Position numbers and translations under genes: made by a program
Assembly (NCBI RefSeq): GCF_947179165.1
Contig: NC_077240.1
Span: 58,228,501 to 58,292,500, forward strand
Direction: 5' to 3'
DNA: 64,000 nt
Source of the DNA: Solanum dulcamara
Lineage: Eukaryota > Streptophyta > Magnoliopsida > Solanales > Solanaceae
The notes under the pieces: model-generated
Database searches by the model: none
Seen by the model: only the letters and a program-made list of their open reading frames with translations
What the model was told of the DNA's origin: nothing
Part shown: one piece after another, positions 21,911 to 31,855 of the stretch
How the letters are laid out: each line of letters opens with the position of its first letter
Position numbering within the stretch: position 1 is the stretch's first letter

Positions 21911-22445
21911 GGAACAGACCCTACACGAGGCTCCCACCTCTCGTGCACAGTCAGGGGTTAAGCAACACCCCCAAGCCTTAACATAAATAATCAAAATAAA
22001 AATACAAGGAGGGGGACATAAACCTTACCTCCGATCTTATGGTGGTTCATAAGTCGGCTAACCTATTATGGTCGGCTAACTCATCCCCGATACAAAAAGA
22101 GACTAACTATAACTAGAAAGCAGTAAACCTGTGAGAGGACTCCTCCCGGTACAATTCAACTATGAAAGCATAAATGAGGGAGACTCTCCCCTTCCATGAG
22201 AAAAAAGAAAAGTAACCTACACTAGTCCTATTCCAACTATGCTACGTACCAGACATAGCTACATTGAAGAAGAACAAGTATACGAAACTTCTATCTCGCA
22301 TGGGATGGGAAATTCTTTTCATCTTTGCTCTTTTTAGTCTTGTCGTACCAAGAAAATCTGCACAGACAGACAAAACCAGCAACATGCACAAGCAACCAAG
22401 TCTGGAGGTTGTTGTACGTGGGTGTGTTGGTTTTGGCCTCTGTTG
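21872..22445 (-). other. LINE 3' UTR and poly(A) tail
   Basis: On the minus strand the last 500 bases contain AAGGCTTGGGGGTGTTGCTT and GGTGGGAGCCTCGTGTAGGG and end in 36 A residues. I recall similar GGGAGCCTCGTG words before the tail of other plant LINEs. No coding frame of note. Confidence 0.75.
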
Positions 22446-25400
22446 TTACTGATGCTGTTGAACTTCATCTTTCAATTCTGCACTTTCAGCTTCAGCTCTG
22501 TGGTTGAGTTGTTGTTTGGTGTGTGGCTGAGTAGTTGTTTGGTGTTGTGTTTCCACAGTATGTATATGGAGTTGATGGAGGTGTATCATTCTACAGCTAC
22601 TCATGATATTGTTGTTGGTTCTTGGATGTTGTCTCTGAGGGTGTTGGAGTTCCTTCTGGGTTCCACTGTTAGCTTGTATTTGTTCCTTGTCTGCTTCAAG
22701 TTGGTGTAGTTGTTGCAGCTGTTGATGGAATGCATCCAAGGCTGCCAATCTGCAGGTTCTGATGGCTGCAGTCTCCCTAGGCTGCTTGTTGGTCTTTGTT
22801 ATGAGGTGGTTAGACTTCTTGGAGTACCTGTACAGAAAAACAAAACAAACAAACTTGTATATGTTTCTTGTCTGCTGCAGGTGGATGGAGTTGTTGCTGG
22901 GGTGACTGCTCTTGGGGCTCAATGCAGCTTCAAGTAGGAAGCTGCAGCTGGGGTACCTGCATAAATCAAAACGACTGCACCTCACAACCAAGGGGATCTG
23001 CAGGCTGCTGTACCCATGTTCCTTGTGTGCTGCCAGTTGGTAGAGTGTTTGCTGTGGTGTGTTGATGTTAGAGAGTGTGGATGTCCCTAAGAAAAAAAAA
23101 CAATCAGCCAAAGACAAACAGCCAAACAAACACAAAAACCAGAAGGAAGTTGCATTTCTGCATAGTCCTTGTGGAGGCCTCTTAGTAATTGTTTTGGTAT
23201 TTGTTTTGGTGGTTGTAGTTGTGATGTGTTCTATGTAGGTGTTGGGAAGACATGTTGATGAGTCCATCCTGACATCTGCATCTACACAACAAACAAGAAC
23301 CAGCAAGAAAGGAGCTGAGGTTAATAGAAAAGATCTCAAACAAGTGTGCATCTTCTTGTTGCTTCCTTTGTGATTAGGTTGCTTGTTGGTGTCAGTTACC
23401 CAAGAATGGATGTCCTTTGTTGTGATCAGGTTCAAATTCTTGGAGTACCTGCACAGACAATCAAAACCAACAAACCACACAACCCAAGAAATCTGCATGC
23501 TGCTGTAACCAATAGTAGTACTATTAGGTTGTATTTGTTCCTTGTCTGCTGCATGTTGGTGGAGTTGTTGCTGGGGTGTGTTGATAATAGAGAGTGTGGT
23601 TGACCAACTGAGTGTGTTGCTCCATAGAAGCCCCAGGACATTGCATCCCTCATAGCAGTTCCAAAGAGGGCCTGCATAAGTGGACAAAGGCCATGTCCAA
23701 AAAGATGGAGAAGAACAAGGCCAAATACTGGATTGGATGTTATGGGATTGTGTCTGTGAATTCCTGGTGATCAACTCCAATTTCTGATGGAATAGCTCCC
23801 CAGTTTTTGATGTCCCTAAGCAAAAACTAACAGCCAAATACAAACAACCAAACAACCACAAAATCCAGAAGGAAGTTGCTGCTCTGCACAGTCCTTGTGT
23901 AGGACTCTTAGTGATGGCTGCAGGTTCCCTAGGCTGCTTGTTGGTCTTTGTTTTGAGGTGGTTAGACTTCTTGGAATAGCTCTCCAATTTCTGATGGAAT
24001 AGCTCTCCAGTTGTTGATGTACCTGCAGCTACACAACAACCAGGAGCCAGCAGGACAGGGGTTGCACAATGGGCTGCTGCAAGTGTTGAGCTTTTAGAGA
24101 GTTCATGGATGGAGTGGAGAAACTGCTGAAGGTTTGTGTGCAGCTCCAATTTTGTGTTGGAGCATGCTTCACAGAACAGAGGATCTTCTCTTGTGATCTG
24201 GTTCAAGTTGCTTGTGTGTGGCTCCCCATTAGTTATTGCACCTAAACAAAAACAAACAAAGGAATACATACAACCAAACAAGTACCAAAAACAATAGGGG
24301 GCTCCATTTCTGCACACTCCTTTTGTTTCAGTCATGGAGAGTCCTGTAGCAGTGTTGTCCTCCATGTATTTGTTGTTAGAGCATGCTGGTGTATATCTCC
24401 AACAACCTGCAATTACACAGCAAATAACCAAAGACAAGCAAGGACCTGTACAGGTTAATAGAAGAGAAAGGATCTCAAAAAGAGTTTTGGAGCCTGTTAG
24501 CATTTTCCATATCGCTCGACTAACGTCTCCTCTTATCCGTTTGAGCTGGAACTTTCTGAAGTTTGCATATATATTCTCTCCTTTATCCATGCAAAGTTTG
24601 AAGGCTTGTTTCCCAAGATGGAGCTTCAATTTAGCAAAATTCTTCCTTTTTAATTTTAAGACAGCTGATTGTTTCAAGCTCGCTCGCCTAACGTTTCTAA
24701 TTGTCCGTTTCGGCTGAAATTTCTTGGGCCTTGTCAAAAAAACATAAGCTACAATCCTGCAAATTTTGGGAGCCTTTGGACAGGCCCACATGATACCCCT
24801 CACCCTGCACCTGCTGCCCTGCTGAGGCTTAGAGGCTGCAGGGGGTTTGGAGGATGTATTTGTGCTCTTCTCTATGTATTTGTTGTTGAAGAGTGCTGCT
24901 ATATCACTCCAAACACCTGCAGTAATACAGCAAACAAACCCAAACAAGACATAATATACACAGACTAGCAATAGAGATAGGACCTCATTAAGAGCCTTGG
25001 AGACTGTTATCATTTTCCAAGTCGCTCGACTAACGTTTCCAATTCTCCGTTTGAGCTGAAACTTTATGAAGGTAGTATATATATCCTCTCCTTTAGTCCT
25101 GCAAAATGTGAAGGCTTGTTTCCCAAGTTGGAGGATCCAAATTACTAAAGACCCTCTCTTTATGCTTAAGGCAGCTGAATGTTTCCATGTCGCTCGCCTA
25201 ACGCCTCCGATTATTCGTTTGGGCTGAAACTTTTTGGGACTTGTCAAAATATTATATTCTACCATCCTGCAAAGATTGGGGGCCATTGGACAGGTCCACA
25301 TGTTACTCCTCACCCTGCACCTGCTGCCCTGCTGAAGCTTAGAGGTTGCAGGGTGTTTGGAAGTTGTTTTTGTGCTCTTGTCTATGTATTTGTTGTTGAG

Positions 25401-25940
25401 GAATGCTAATATATTACTCCATACACCTGCAATAATACAGCAAACAAGCCCAAACAAAACATAATATACACAGACTAGCAATAAAGAAGGGACCTCAGTA
25501 AGAGCTTTGGAGAGTGTTATCATTTTCCAAGTCGCTCGACTAACGTCTCCAATTATCCATTTGAGTTGAAAATTTATGGAGTTAGCATATATATCCTCTC
25601 CTTCAGTCCTGCAAAGTTTGAAGACTTTTTTCCCAAGTTGGAGGGTCCAAATTACTAAAGACCCTCTCTTTAGGCTTAAGGCAGCTGAATGTTTCCATGT
25701 CGCTCGCCTAACGCCTCCAATTATCCGTTTGGGATGAAACTTCTTGGGACTTGTCAAAATAATATATTCTAACATCCTGCAAAGTTTGGGGGGCATTGGA
25801 CAAGTCCACATGCTACTCCACACCCTGCACCTGCTGCCCTGTACCATCCTGCTAAATCCTAAATCTATTGGTAAGGAGATTATCCTATAAGAGCAGTAAA
25901 TTAGGGGGACTCTCCCTTTTTCAATGGACCTAATTATCAT
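22446..25940 (-). CDS. Third long open frame of the LINE (1164 codons), repeat-built, function unknown
   Basis: An uninterrupted frame starts 41 bp after the RT frame stop and in a different frame from it. I do not recognise any domain. The N-terminal half holds three near-identical 170-residue repeats, each with SRCRVRS, KKFQPKRIIGGVRRATWK, KLCRTEGEDIYA and a hydrophobic stretch (LLLVCVYYVLFG). Within each repeat, a FQ-KR-V-RATWK module occurs twice. The rest mixes shorter modules (GLCRNATSFWFL, NTPQQ-L-QLAADKE, CRYSKKSNHL) and ends Gln/His-rich. The hydrophobic stretches coincide with pyrimidine-rich tracts ending in TGCAG or TTAG, which look like splice acceptors, so the frame may not be translated as one protein. 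An open frame of this length by chance is very unlikely; whether it is a protein remains open. Confidence 0.45.
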   Translation of the reverse strand: MIIRSIEKGRVPLIYCSYRIISLPIDLGFSRMVQGSRCRVWSSMWTCPMPPKLCRMLEYIILTSPKKFHPKRIIGGVRRATWKHSAALSLKRGSLVIWTLQLGKKVFKLCRTEGEDIYANSINFQLKWIIGDVSRATWKMITLSKALTEVPSLLLVCVYYVLFGLVCCIIAGVWSNILAFLNNKYIDKSTKTTSKHPATSKLQQGSRCRVRSNMWTCPMAPNLCRMVEYNILTSPKKFQPKRIIGGVRRATWKHSAALSIKRGSLVIWILQLGKQAFTFCRTKGEDIYTTFIKFQLKRRIGNVSRATWKMITVSKALNEVLSLLLVCVYYVLFGFVCCITAGVWSDIAALFNNKYIEKSTNTSSKPPAASKPQQGSRCRVRGIMWACPKAPKICRIVAYVFLTRPKKFQPKRTIRNVRRASLKQSAVLKLKRKNFAKLKLHLGKQAFKLCMDKGENIYANFRKFQLKRIRGDVSRAIWKMLTGSKTLFEILSLLLTCTGPCLSLVICCVIAGCWRYTPACSNNKYMEDNTATGLSMTETKGVCRNGAPYCFWYLFGCMYSFVCFCLGAITNGEPHTSNLNQITREDPLFCEACSNTKLELHTNLQQFLHSIHELSKSSTLAAAHCATPVLLAPGCCVAAGTSTTGELFHQKLESYSKKSNHLKTKTNKQPREPAAITKSPTQGLCRAATSFWILWLFGCLYLAVSFCLGTSKTGELFHQKLELITRNSQTQSHNIQSSIWPCSSPSFWTWPLSTYAGPLWNCYEGCNVLGLLWSNTLSWSTTLSIINTPQQQLHQHAADKEQIQPNSTTIGYSSMQISWVVWFVGFDCLCRYSKNLNLITTKDIHSWVTDTNKQPNHKGSNKKMHTCLRSFLLTSAPFLLVLVCCVDADVRMDSSTCLPNTYIEHITTTTTKTNTKTITKRPPQGLCRNATSFWFLCLFGCLSLADCFFFLGTSTLSNINTPQQTLYQLAAHKEHGYSSLQIPLVVRCSRFDLCRYPSCSFLLEAALSPKSSHPSNNSIHLQQTRNIYKFVCFVFLYRYSKKSNHLITKTNKQPRETAAIRTCRLAALDAFHQQLQQLHQLEADKEQIQANSGTQKELQHPQRQHPRTNNNIMSSCRMIHLHQLHIHTVETQHQTTTQPHTKQQLNHRAEAESAELKDEVQQHQ
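24330..25850 (-). repeat. Three tandem copies of a 510-bp unit inside the LINE
   Basis: Anchors recur at exactly 510-bp steps: CACCCTGCAC at 24801, 25311 and 25821, and TCGCTCGACTAACG at 24512, 25022 and 25532. 510 is 170 codons, so the frame is kept. Copy boundaries are approximate. Confidence 0.92.
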
Positions 25941-25981
25941 TATTAATATCAGTTAATAACTCAATGTATGAAGAAGTTCCT

Positions 25982-28900
25982 TCAATGTGGTTGATTGATC
26001 TTCTTCATCTTGGTTCTCCTGAAGCTAGCCATGCCAGCTTTGTCCATTTTGTAATGTCCCTTGGTCTCTCTTGGAAGCTGCTGAAAGCTGTAGTAGTGTT
26101 GTGTATAGCTTTTCATGTGGCTTTCCTTTGAGAGTGAATCTGCAGTGTAATTAGCTTCCCTAAAGATATGACTGAACTGGAAATTCTCCAGTTTGCTAAC
26201 CAATACCTGCAATTCAATAGTATAAGCAACAATGTTCCATGGAGGTTTAGCCTCTTGTTTGAGCCACTTGATTAGAAGTTCAGAATCCACTTCAAGGGCT
26301 ACCCTGCTGTATCCATGTTGTAGGCACCACTGAATACCAATAATTGCAGCCTGCACTTCAGCTTGGTTATTAGAACCACAACCTAGTGGAGATGCAAAAG
26401 CATATATTAACACTCCATTATGGTCCCTTAGAATGCCCCCTGCCCCTATCTTCCCTGGATTGTTAAGGGCACTCCCATCTGTGTTTAGTTTGATCATTGT
26501 AGGCTGTGGTTTAGTCCAGCATACTTTGGTTATTCTCAATTCATGTTGGCTTTTTTCAACCATGGTAACCAAATCTGCCCAATTACTTGGCAAATCAATA
26601 TATGGATACACAGTGGAGATAAGCATATATAGATCTTTGGATATTGAGAATATTACTCTAGTTGCATTAGACTTCTTGCCCCCATACTTGCAGGCACATC
26701 TATTCTTCCATAGATTCCAACACACAAAAATGGGGGTGGCCTGCATTACTAACTTATGTAGCTCATTGTTAGTTTTGATTAGCCACCACCTCATCAATAG
26801 GTTTTTTAGATGAATGTTGCTGTGTTGCAGACCCCAGTACCCTGAGAAGTGCTTCCATATGTGTTGTGCAAAGTAACCTGATACAAAGATATGCTCTATA
26901 TCATCAAGACCTGCTCTATAACAACAGGAGCATGCTGCAGGAGCATGTCCAAATGCTACTATTCTGTCATTTGTGGGGAGTTTAAGTCTGAAAGCTCTCC
27001 AAAGCAGAAAAGAGGCCTTGAAAGGAATACTATTGTGCCATATGTTGCTGTTAGTGGTTGATCTTGTCTTTTTCTTCCTTACCAACTCCCAGGCTGATGA
27101 ACAAGTGAAATTACCATGAGAGTTAGGCTTCCAGTAAGCTTGATCCTGCATATTTAGATTGTAGCTGATGGGAGTGCTGAGAATTCTGTGCACCAGCTGA
27201 GGGGGTGCATGTTTTCTTACTTTCTCTTCATTCCATCCTCCATTTTCCATGAATTCTGATACAATAGAGTTATTCAATCTGGGGAGACTTTCATTGTGGT
27301 AAGCTAAGGGACCTACCCCTAGCCAATCATCCCACCAAAAGCTGCTTGTTCCAGACTTAATCCACCACTGTATATGAGGTTCTATATCCTTTTTGTTGCT
27401 CATCATATGCTTCCACATTAGGGACTGTCCTGTGTTCCACTTTTTAATGACTGGATGAGCCCTTTGGCAGTATTTTGCTTTAAGGAATTCCCCCCATAGT
27501 GTCTTCTTTGATCTGAAAGTCCACCACTGTTTGTATTGGAAGGATAAGCACACATCCTCTAATGTTTTAACACCTATACCACCCTCCTCATAAGGATAAC
27601 TGAGAGTATCCCAAGAGGCCCAGTGATATTTTCTTCTTTCAGTATCCCATCCCCAAAAGAAGTCAGCAATTAGTCTTCTGATCTGATTCATGGTGGTCTT
27701 GGTAGGATTGATAGCTGACAGCAGGTGTATAGGAATGGATTGCAGCACTGTTTTCACCAAGGTGACTCTACCTCCATAGCTTAACATTTTAGTCTGCCAT
27801 CCCCTAATCCTGCTTAGAACCTTAGAGACCATACTAGAGAAGTATATGATCCTTTGTCTTTCTATATATAGGGGGCAGCCTAGGTAAGTGATTGGGCCAT
27901 GAGTGCATTTGTATCCTGTGATCATGCTGACCCTATCCACCACACCAGAGGGAGTATTCAGTGGCATCATGATTTGACTCTTATCTTTATTGATAAGTTG
28001 TCCTGAAATAGCTTCATACAGTTTAAGAGTTTTGGTAATCAGTGTAAGTGAGAAGTTGCTGGTAGATGTGAAAATGATCACATCATCTGCAAAGCTCAAG
28101 TGATTTACTTGAGGACCTCTTCTTTCCATCTGGAAACCTGTGTATAAATGATGGTGATGAAGATTGTTGAGAAGCCTAGACAGAACTTCAGCTCCAATGA
28201 TGAATAAGGTAGGGGATAGGGGGTCTCCTTGCTTGAGTCCTCTTGTAGAGTGGAAGAAGCCATGCCTTGCACCATTAATGATGACTGAGTACCAATTGTT
28301 TGACATAATCCTCCAAACCATATCAATCAACACTTCTCCAAACCCCATTTTCCTCATGACCCTACAAATGAATGACCAAGAGACCCTATCATAGGCCTTG
28401 GCCATATCCAGCTTTATCACCACATTATCCCCAGCCTTTGGTCTCTTAATATTGTGGATGATTTCTTGAGCTAACATTATGTTCTCAGCAATACTCCTAC
28501 CTTTAACAAATCCAGATTGGTTATCTGAGATTAGCTGAGGCACTATAGGAGCAATTCTGATGCTTATCAACTTAGAAATGATCTTGTTAGTGAAGTTGCT
28601 GAGAGAAATAGGCCTGTATTCTGATAGGCTGTTGGGATGCTCATTCTTAGGAAGTAGAGCTAAGCATGCATGAGAAATAAACTTGGGAATACCATGTCCA
28701 TTGAAGAAATACTGGACTAATCTCAGTAGGTCTTCACAGATGATATCCCAGCATGAATGAAAGAATTTCCCATTCATTCCATCTGGTCCAGCAGCTGATG
28801 TAGGGCTCATAGAAAATACAACTTTCTTCAGCTCATCCATAGTAGGTAAGGCTTGCAGGCTCTCATTCTGCTCCTCTGTAACCATCCTTGGAATGCACTT

Positions 28901-31837
28901 AAGAACATCTTCCCTGATCAGTCTCTCTTCTCCAGTGAATATTTTTTCAAAGTGTGCTGTGGCAGCTCTTGCAATATTGTCTTCACCTTGAATAGTATTG
29001 CCTTGTTCATCACTAATCTGATGGATGAATAACCTTCTTCTTCTTCCTCTGATAATAGCATGAAAATAGCTGGTATTGGCATCTCCATCTTTGAACCAAT
29101 GAAGTTGACTTTTCTGCTTTAAGATAGCCTTCTCCATCTTCAGATATCTGATGTACTGAGCATTGATCTGATGTAGCTTGGACCTGTTCTCTTCAGTATT
29201 GTCACTGATTATTTTCTCTTCAGCTTGTCTCACCTGCTCTTCATATTCTTTTACTGAAGCAAAGATGTCCCCAAACTCATTTCTTGACCACTTACTAAGA
29301 GTATTAGACACTCTTTTCAGCTTTTGTTGGAAGGTTCCCATTGGATTTCCTTCCACAGGATTATCCCAACATGCTTTTACAGTGCTAAGGAAATTGTCAT
29401 TGTCTGTCCAGCAGTTTAGAAATTTGAAATACTTGATAACATTACCTTGTTTTGCCCTGCTTTCCATCAATAGAGGGCAATGGTCAGATCCTGTGGAGGC
29501 TAAGTGACTGACAGTTGTTACAGACATGACTTCTAACCAAGAATCATTAACCATGGCCCTGTCAAGTCTTTTCCAAATTCTAGCATCTTTGTCCCTATTG
29601 TTGCACCAGGTGAACTTCTGCCCACAGAACCCCAGATCAGTGAGTCCACATGCTTCTATCACACTAATAAACTCAAAGCTCTTGTTCACATTATATGGCT
29701 GGCCCCCCATCTTTTCTTCAACATCTGTAATAACATTGAAGTCTCCAATGGTGCACCAAGGCTTCTCCTTACTGGAGAACTGCAACATCTTGTCCCATAA
29801 GTCTCTTCTCACAGCATCCTCATCCTCAGAGTCAGTCATTGGTTGATAATCACTGTCCTCTTCATCTTCCAGAGGCTGGTCATCAGAATCTTCCTCATTC
29901 TCAGACTCACACACAGCATACTCATCTTCTTGTATGTTGAGGGTGTAGGTGAGCTGAGGTAGATCAGTAGCTCTCTCAGTGATGATTTCAGCTGGATTTC
30001 TGGGAGATGTAGGAATGCAGTGGGCTTGGAGAGGAATGATATTCATCCCCACCTGGTCATCATCTAAGACAATTTGTTGACACCCCTGCTCCCCTTGCTG
30101 TACTATCACACTGTCCATTTTGGGAGTTTGACATTTATCAGTTGAGTTCATTTCTTTTATTTTCTTTTTGATGGCTTCTCTTATTTTCTTACTCAGCTTA
30201 TTCTTCTGAACAGTAGTACTTTTACCACTAGTACTGGGATGAGATCCCAGATCTTTGGCCATGGCACCTTTGCTAGCTTGCATGGTAAGTTCAACAATAC
30301 TCTCATGCATAGCATGAGGGGGTACCCCTCCCCTATTGGTTTCCCCATCCTGCATGTTAGTGGGGTTCTCCTGTACACTTCCAGCCTTTCCTCCTTCAAC
30401 TACCAGATCAGCAGCAACAATATTAATCTTTGGGAGGTTCAGGGGTATTGGGAGTGATAAGTCAATACCTGAGTTCCTTGCAACATTGTTCCCTTGAGCA
30501 ATACCTGTTAAGATAGTACTTGTGCATTCAATATGGGGGGGTGGGGTTTGTGGGAGAGATAAGTCAATACCTTGTCTCTGATTTGGAGTGCTTTCCTGCA
30601 TTGTTGATGAACTCCTCACTATTGAGTTCTTTTGAATGTGTGTGTTCCCTGCAATTTGGTTAGTGGGTTGGTCTTGCATAGCAAGATCAACATGAACATT
30701 TGGAATAGAGATAGAAGTAGTAGTTTTACCTGGATTTACTTTGCTTTGCTGCACTGCAACATACTTACCTTTGGTTAATACTCCTGCAGCTCTTATTTCT
30801 TGGTTCAGCTGGCCATTAATGTGTCCTTTGTTCTGTTTCCTTCTCTGAGTTTGCCAAGCATTGTCCTCCTTGCTAGTCTTATTGTTCTGTGACTGTTGTG
30901 GTATATTGGATGTCAAAGGATTTTGGTGCACCTGTAAGTTGTCAGGTTGAGGTTGGTTGTGCTCTTTGCTCTCTCCCTGAGTTTGACTTGTATTTTTTGT
31001 TGTATTTTCAGAACTTTTCTTTTTCATTTGTTCTTCATCTCTTCTCTTGATATTACACACATGCACCTTGTGCCCCTGATGCTTGCAATACATGCAGTAC
31101 TCAGGTACACTCTCATATAAAAGTTCCTGCCATCTTCCTATTGTAGGATCACTTTTGTCATGCCCAAGCCATACATGATGGGGTCTTTCTTGTGTAAGGT
31201 TGACCTGCACTCTTACCTTAGCAGTACTTCCCCTAGTCTTCTGAATAGAGGCTGCATCCATGAAGAGTACTTTCCCCACAGGAGCAAGGAGAGTGGTCAG
31301 GAACTCCTTATCATAACAGTGCCAGGGGAGTTCAGGAAGGGCAACCCAGACTAGGACAATGGGAGTCTCCTCCTCAGGCCTAAAAGTTGGAGTCCATGTT
31401 TGTATTCTCATGGATTGGCCTTCAATGGTCATTCTTTGCTTGGTCCACACAGTTGTGTAGTCCAATTCATTGTCCAAGTCAATATACACATGTCTGGCAT
31501 TGAAATGGGCAATTTTAACACCCCCTACCAATTGAGTTTGGAGAATGAAGCTTCTCCTTATTAGCTCCACCTTAGGCATAGTGTTGCTGAATTTTCCAAC
31601 AAGGGTATATTTACACTTTTCAGCCAATTTCACCATGAAATCCTCTTTGTCATAAATGACAGCTGGTAGGCCTTGTCTGGTGGTGTAAATAGGAGCAGAC
31701 AAATTAAGAGGGATATCATTTTTTGCTTGGTTCAGCCTCAGTTTGGAAGCAAAGGTTTGGATGACTGTATATGGGGCTGGCTGAGGGACCTGTTCCTTTC
31801 TATTAGGGAACTGGTTCTTTGGGGGATTTTTAGTCAT
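25982..31837 (-). CDS. LINE fused polyprotein: gag-like DUF4283 and zinc knuckle, partial endonuclease, RT, RNase H (1951 aa)
   Basis: Residues about 60-200 resemble the DUF4283 gag-like fold, followed by a CCHC knuckle (CMYCKHQGHKVHVC, about 246-260) and a long polar region. At about 683 the sequence enters an APE-type endonuclease in its middle (RRDLWDKML, GDFNVI near 698, SDHCP near 783). The N-terminal half of that domain, including the first Asn and the Glu of the active site, is absent. The RT has SEYRPISL, GFVKGRS, LDMAKAYDRV and the FADD active site at about 1248-1251. A zinc-binding region and plant-type RNase H (LNTDGSALNNPG, AEVQAA, EVDSELL, ANYTADSLSK, about 1775-1905) follow. In plant L1s gag and endonuclease/RT are normally separate ORFs; here an internal deletion seems to have fused them in frame. 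It would act in nuclear target-primed reverse transcription. Confidence 0.92.
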   Translation of the reverse strand: MTKNPPKNQFPNRKEQVPQPAPYTVIQTFASKLRLNQAKNDIPLNLSAPIYTTRQGLPAVIYDKEDFMVKLAEKCKYTLVGKFSNTMPKVELIRRSFILQTQLVGGVKIAHFNARHVYIDLDNELDYTTVWTKQRMTIEGQSMRIQTWTPTFRPEEETPIVLVWVALPELPWHCYDKEFLTTLLAPVGKVLFMDAASIQKTRGSTAKVRVQVNLTQERPHHVWLGHDKSDPTIGRWQELLYESVPEYCMYCKHQGHKVHVCNIKRRDEEQMKKKSSENTTKNTSQTQGESKEHNQPQPDNLQVHQNPLTSNIPQQSQNNKTSKEDNAWQTQRRKQNKGHINGQLNQEIRAAGVLTKGKYVAVQQSKVNPGKTTTSISIPNVHVDLAMQDQPTNQIAGNTHIQKNSIVRSSSTMQESTPNQRQGIDLSLPQTPPPHIECTSTILTGIAQGNNVARNSGIDLSLPIPLNLPKINIVAADLVVEGGKAGSVQENPTNMQDGETNRGGVPPHAMHESIVELTMQASKGAMAKDLGSHPSTSGKSTTVQKNKLSKKIREAIKKKIKEMNSTDKCQTPKMDSVIVQQGEQGCQQIVLDDDQVGMNIIPLQAHCIPTSPRNPAEIITERATDLPQLTYTLNIQEDEYAVCESENEEDSDDQPLEDEEDSDYQPMTDSEDEDAVRRDLWDKMLQFSSKEKPWCTIGDFNVITDVEEKMGGQPYNVNKSFEFISVIEACGLTDLGFCGQKFTWCNNRDKDARIWKRLDRAMVNDSWLEVMSVTTVSHLASTGSDHCPLLMESRAKQGNVIKYFKFLNCWTDNDNFLSTVKACWDNPVEGNPMGTFQQKLKRVSNTLSKWSRNEFGDIFASVKEYEEQVRQAEEKIISDNTEENRSKLHQINAQYIRYLKMEKAILKQKSQLHWFKDGDANTSYFHAIIRGRRRRLFIHQISDEQGNTIQGEDNIARAATAHFEKIFTGEERLIREDVLKCIPRMVTEEQNESLQALPTMDELKKVVFSMSPTSAAGPDGMNGKFFHSCWDIICEDLLRLVQYFFNGHGIPKFISHACLALLPKNEHPNSLSEYRPISLSNFTNKIISKLISIRIAPIVPQLISDNQSGFVKGRSIAENIMLAQEIIHNIKRPKAGDNVVIKLDMAKAYDRVSWSFICRVMRKMGFGEVLIDMVWRIMSNNWYSVIINGARHGFFHSTRGLKQGDPLSPTLFIIGAEVLSRLLNNLHHHHLYTGFQMERRGPQVNHLSFADDVIIFTSTSNFSLTLITKTLKLYEAISGQLINKDKSQIMMPLNTPSGVVDRVSMITGYKCTHGPITYLGCPLYIERQRIIYFSSMVSKVLSRIRGWQTKMLSYGGRVTLVKTVLQSIPIHLLSAINPTKTTMNQIRRLIADFFWGWDTERRKYHWASWDTLSYPYEEGGIGVKTLEDVCLSFQYKQWWTFRSKKTLWGEFLKAKYCQRAHPVIKKWNTGQSLMWKHMMSNKKDIEPHIQWWIKSGTSSFWWDDWLGVGPLAYHNESLPRLNNSIVSEFMENGGWNEEKVRKHAPPQLVHRILSTPISYNLNMQDQAYWKPNSHGNFTCSSAWELVRKKKTRSTTNSNIWHNSIPFKASFLLWRAFRLKLPTNDRIVAFGHAPAACSCCYRAGLDDIEHIFVSGYFAQHIWKHFSGYWGLQHSNIHLKNLLMRWWLIKTNNELHKLVMQATPIFVCWNLWKNRCACKYGGKKSNATRVIFSISKDLYMLISTVYPYIDLPSNWADLVTMVEKSQHELRITKVCWTKPQPTMIKLNTDGSALNNPGKIGAGGILRDHNGVLIYAFASPLGCGSNNQAEVQAAIIGIQWCLQHGYSRVALEVDSELLIKWLKQEAKPPWNIVAYTIELQVLVSKLENFQFSHIFREANYTADSLSKESHMKSYTQHYYSFQQLPRETKGHYKMDKAGMASFRRTKMKKINQPH

Positions 31838-31855
31838 GCTTTCTATTGGCTGGGG

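Noticed and set aside
22264..25409. Several + strand frames opposite the LINE 3' region (for example 24334-24717, 22422-22709)
   Set aside because: They are antisense to the longer minus-strand frame and show no known domain; the duplicated ones only follow the 510-bp repeat.
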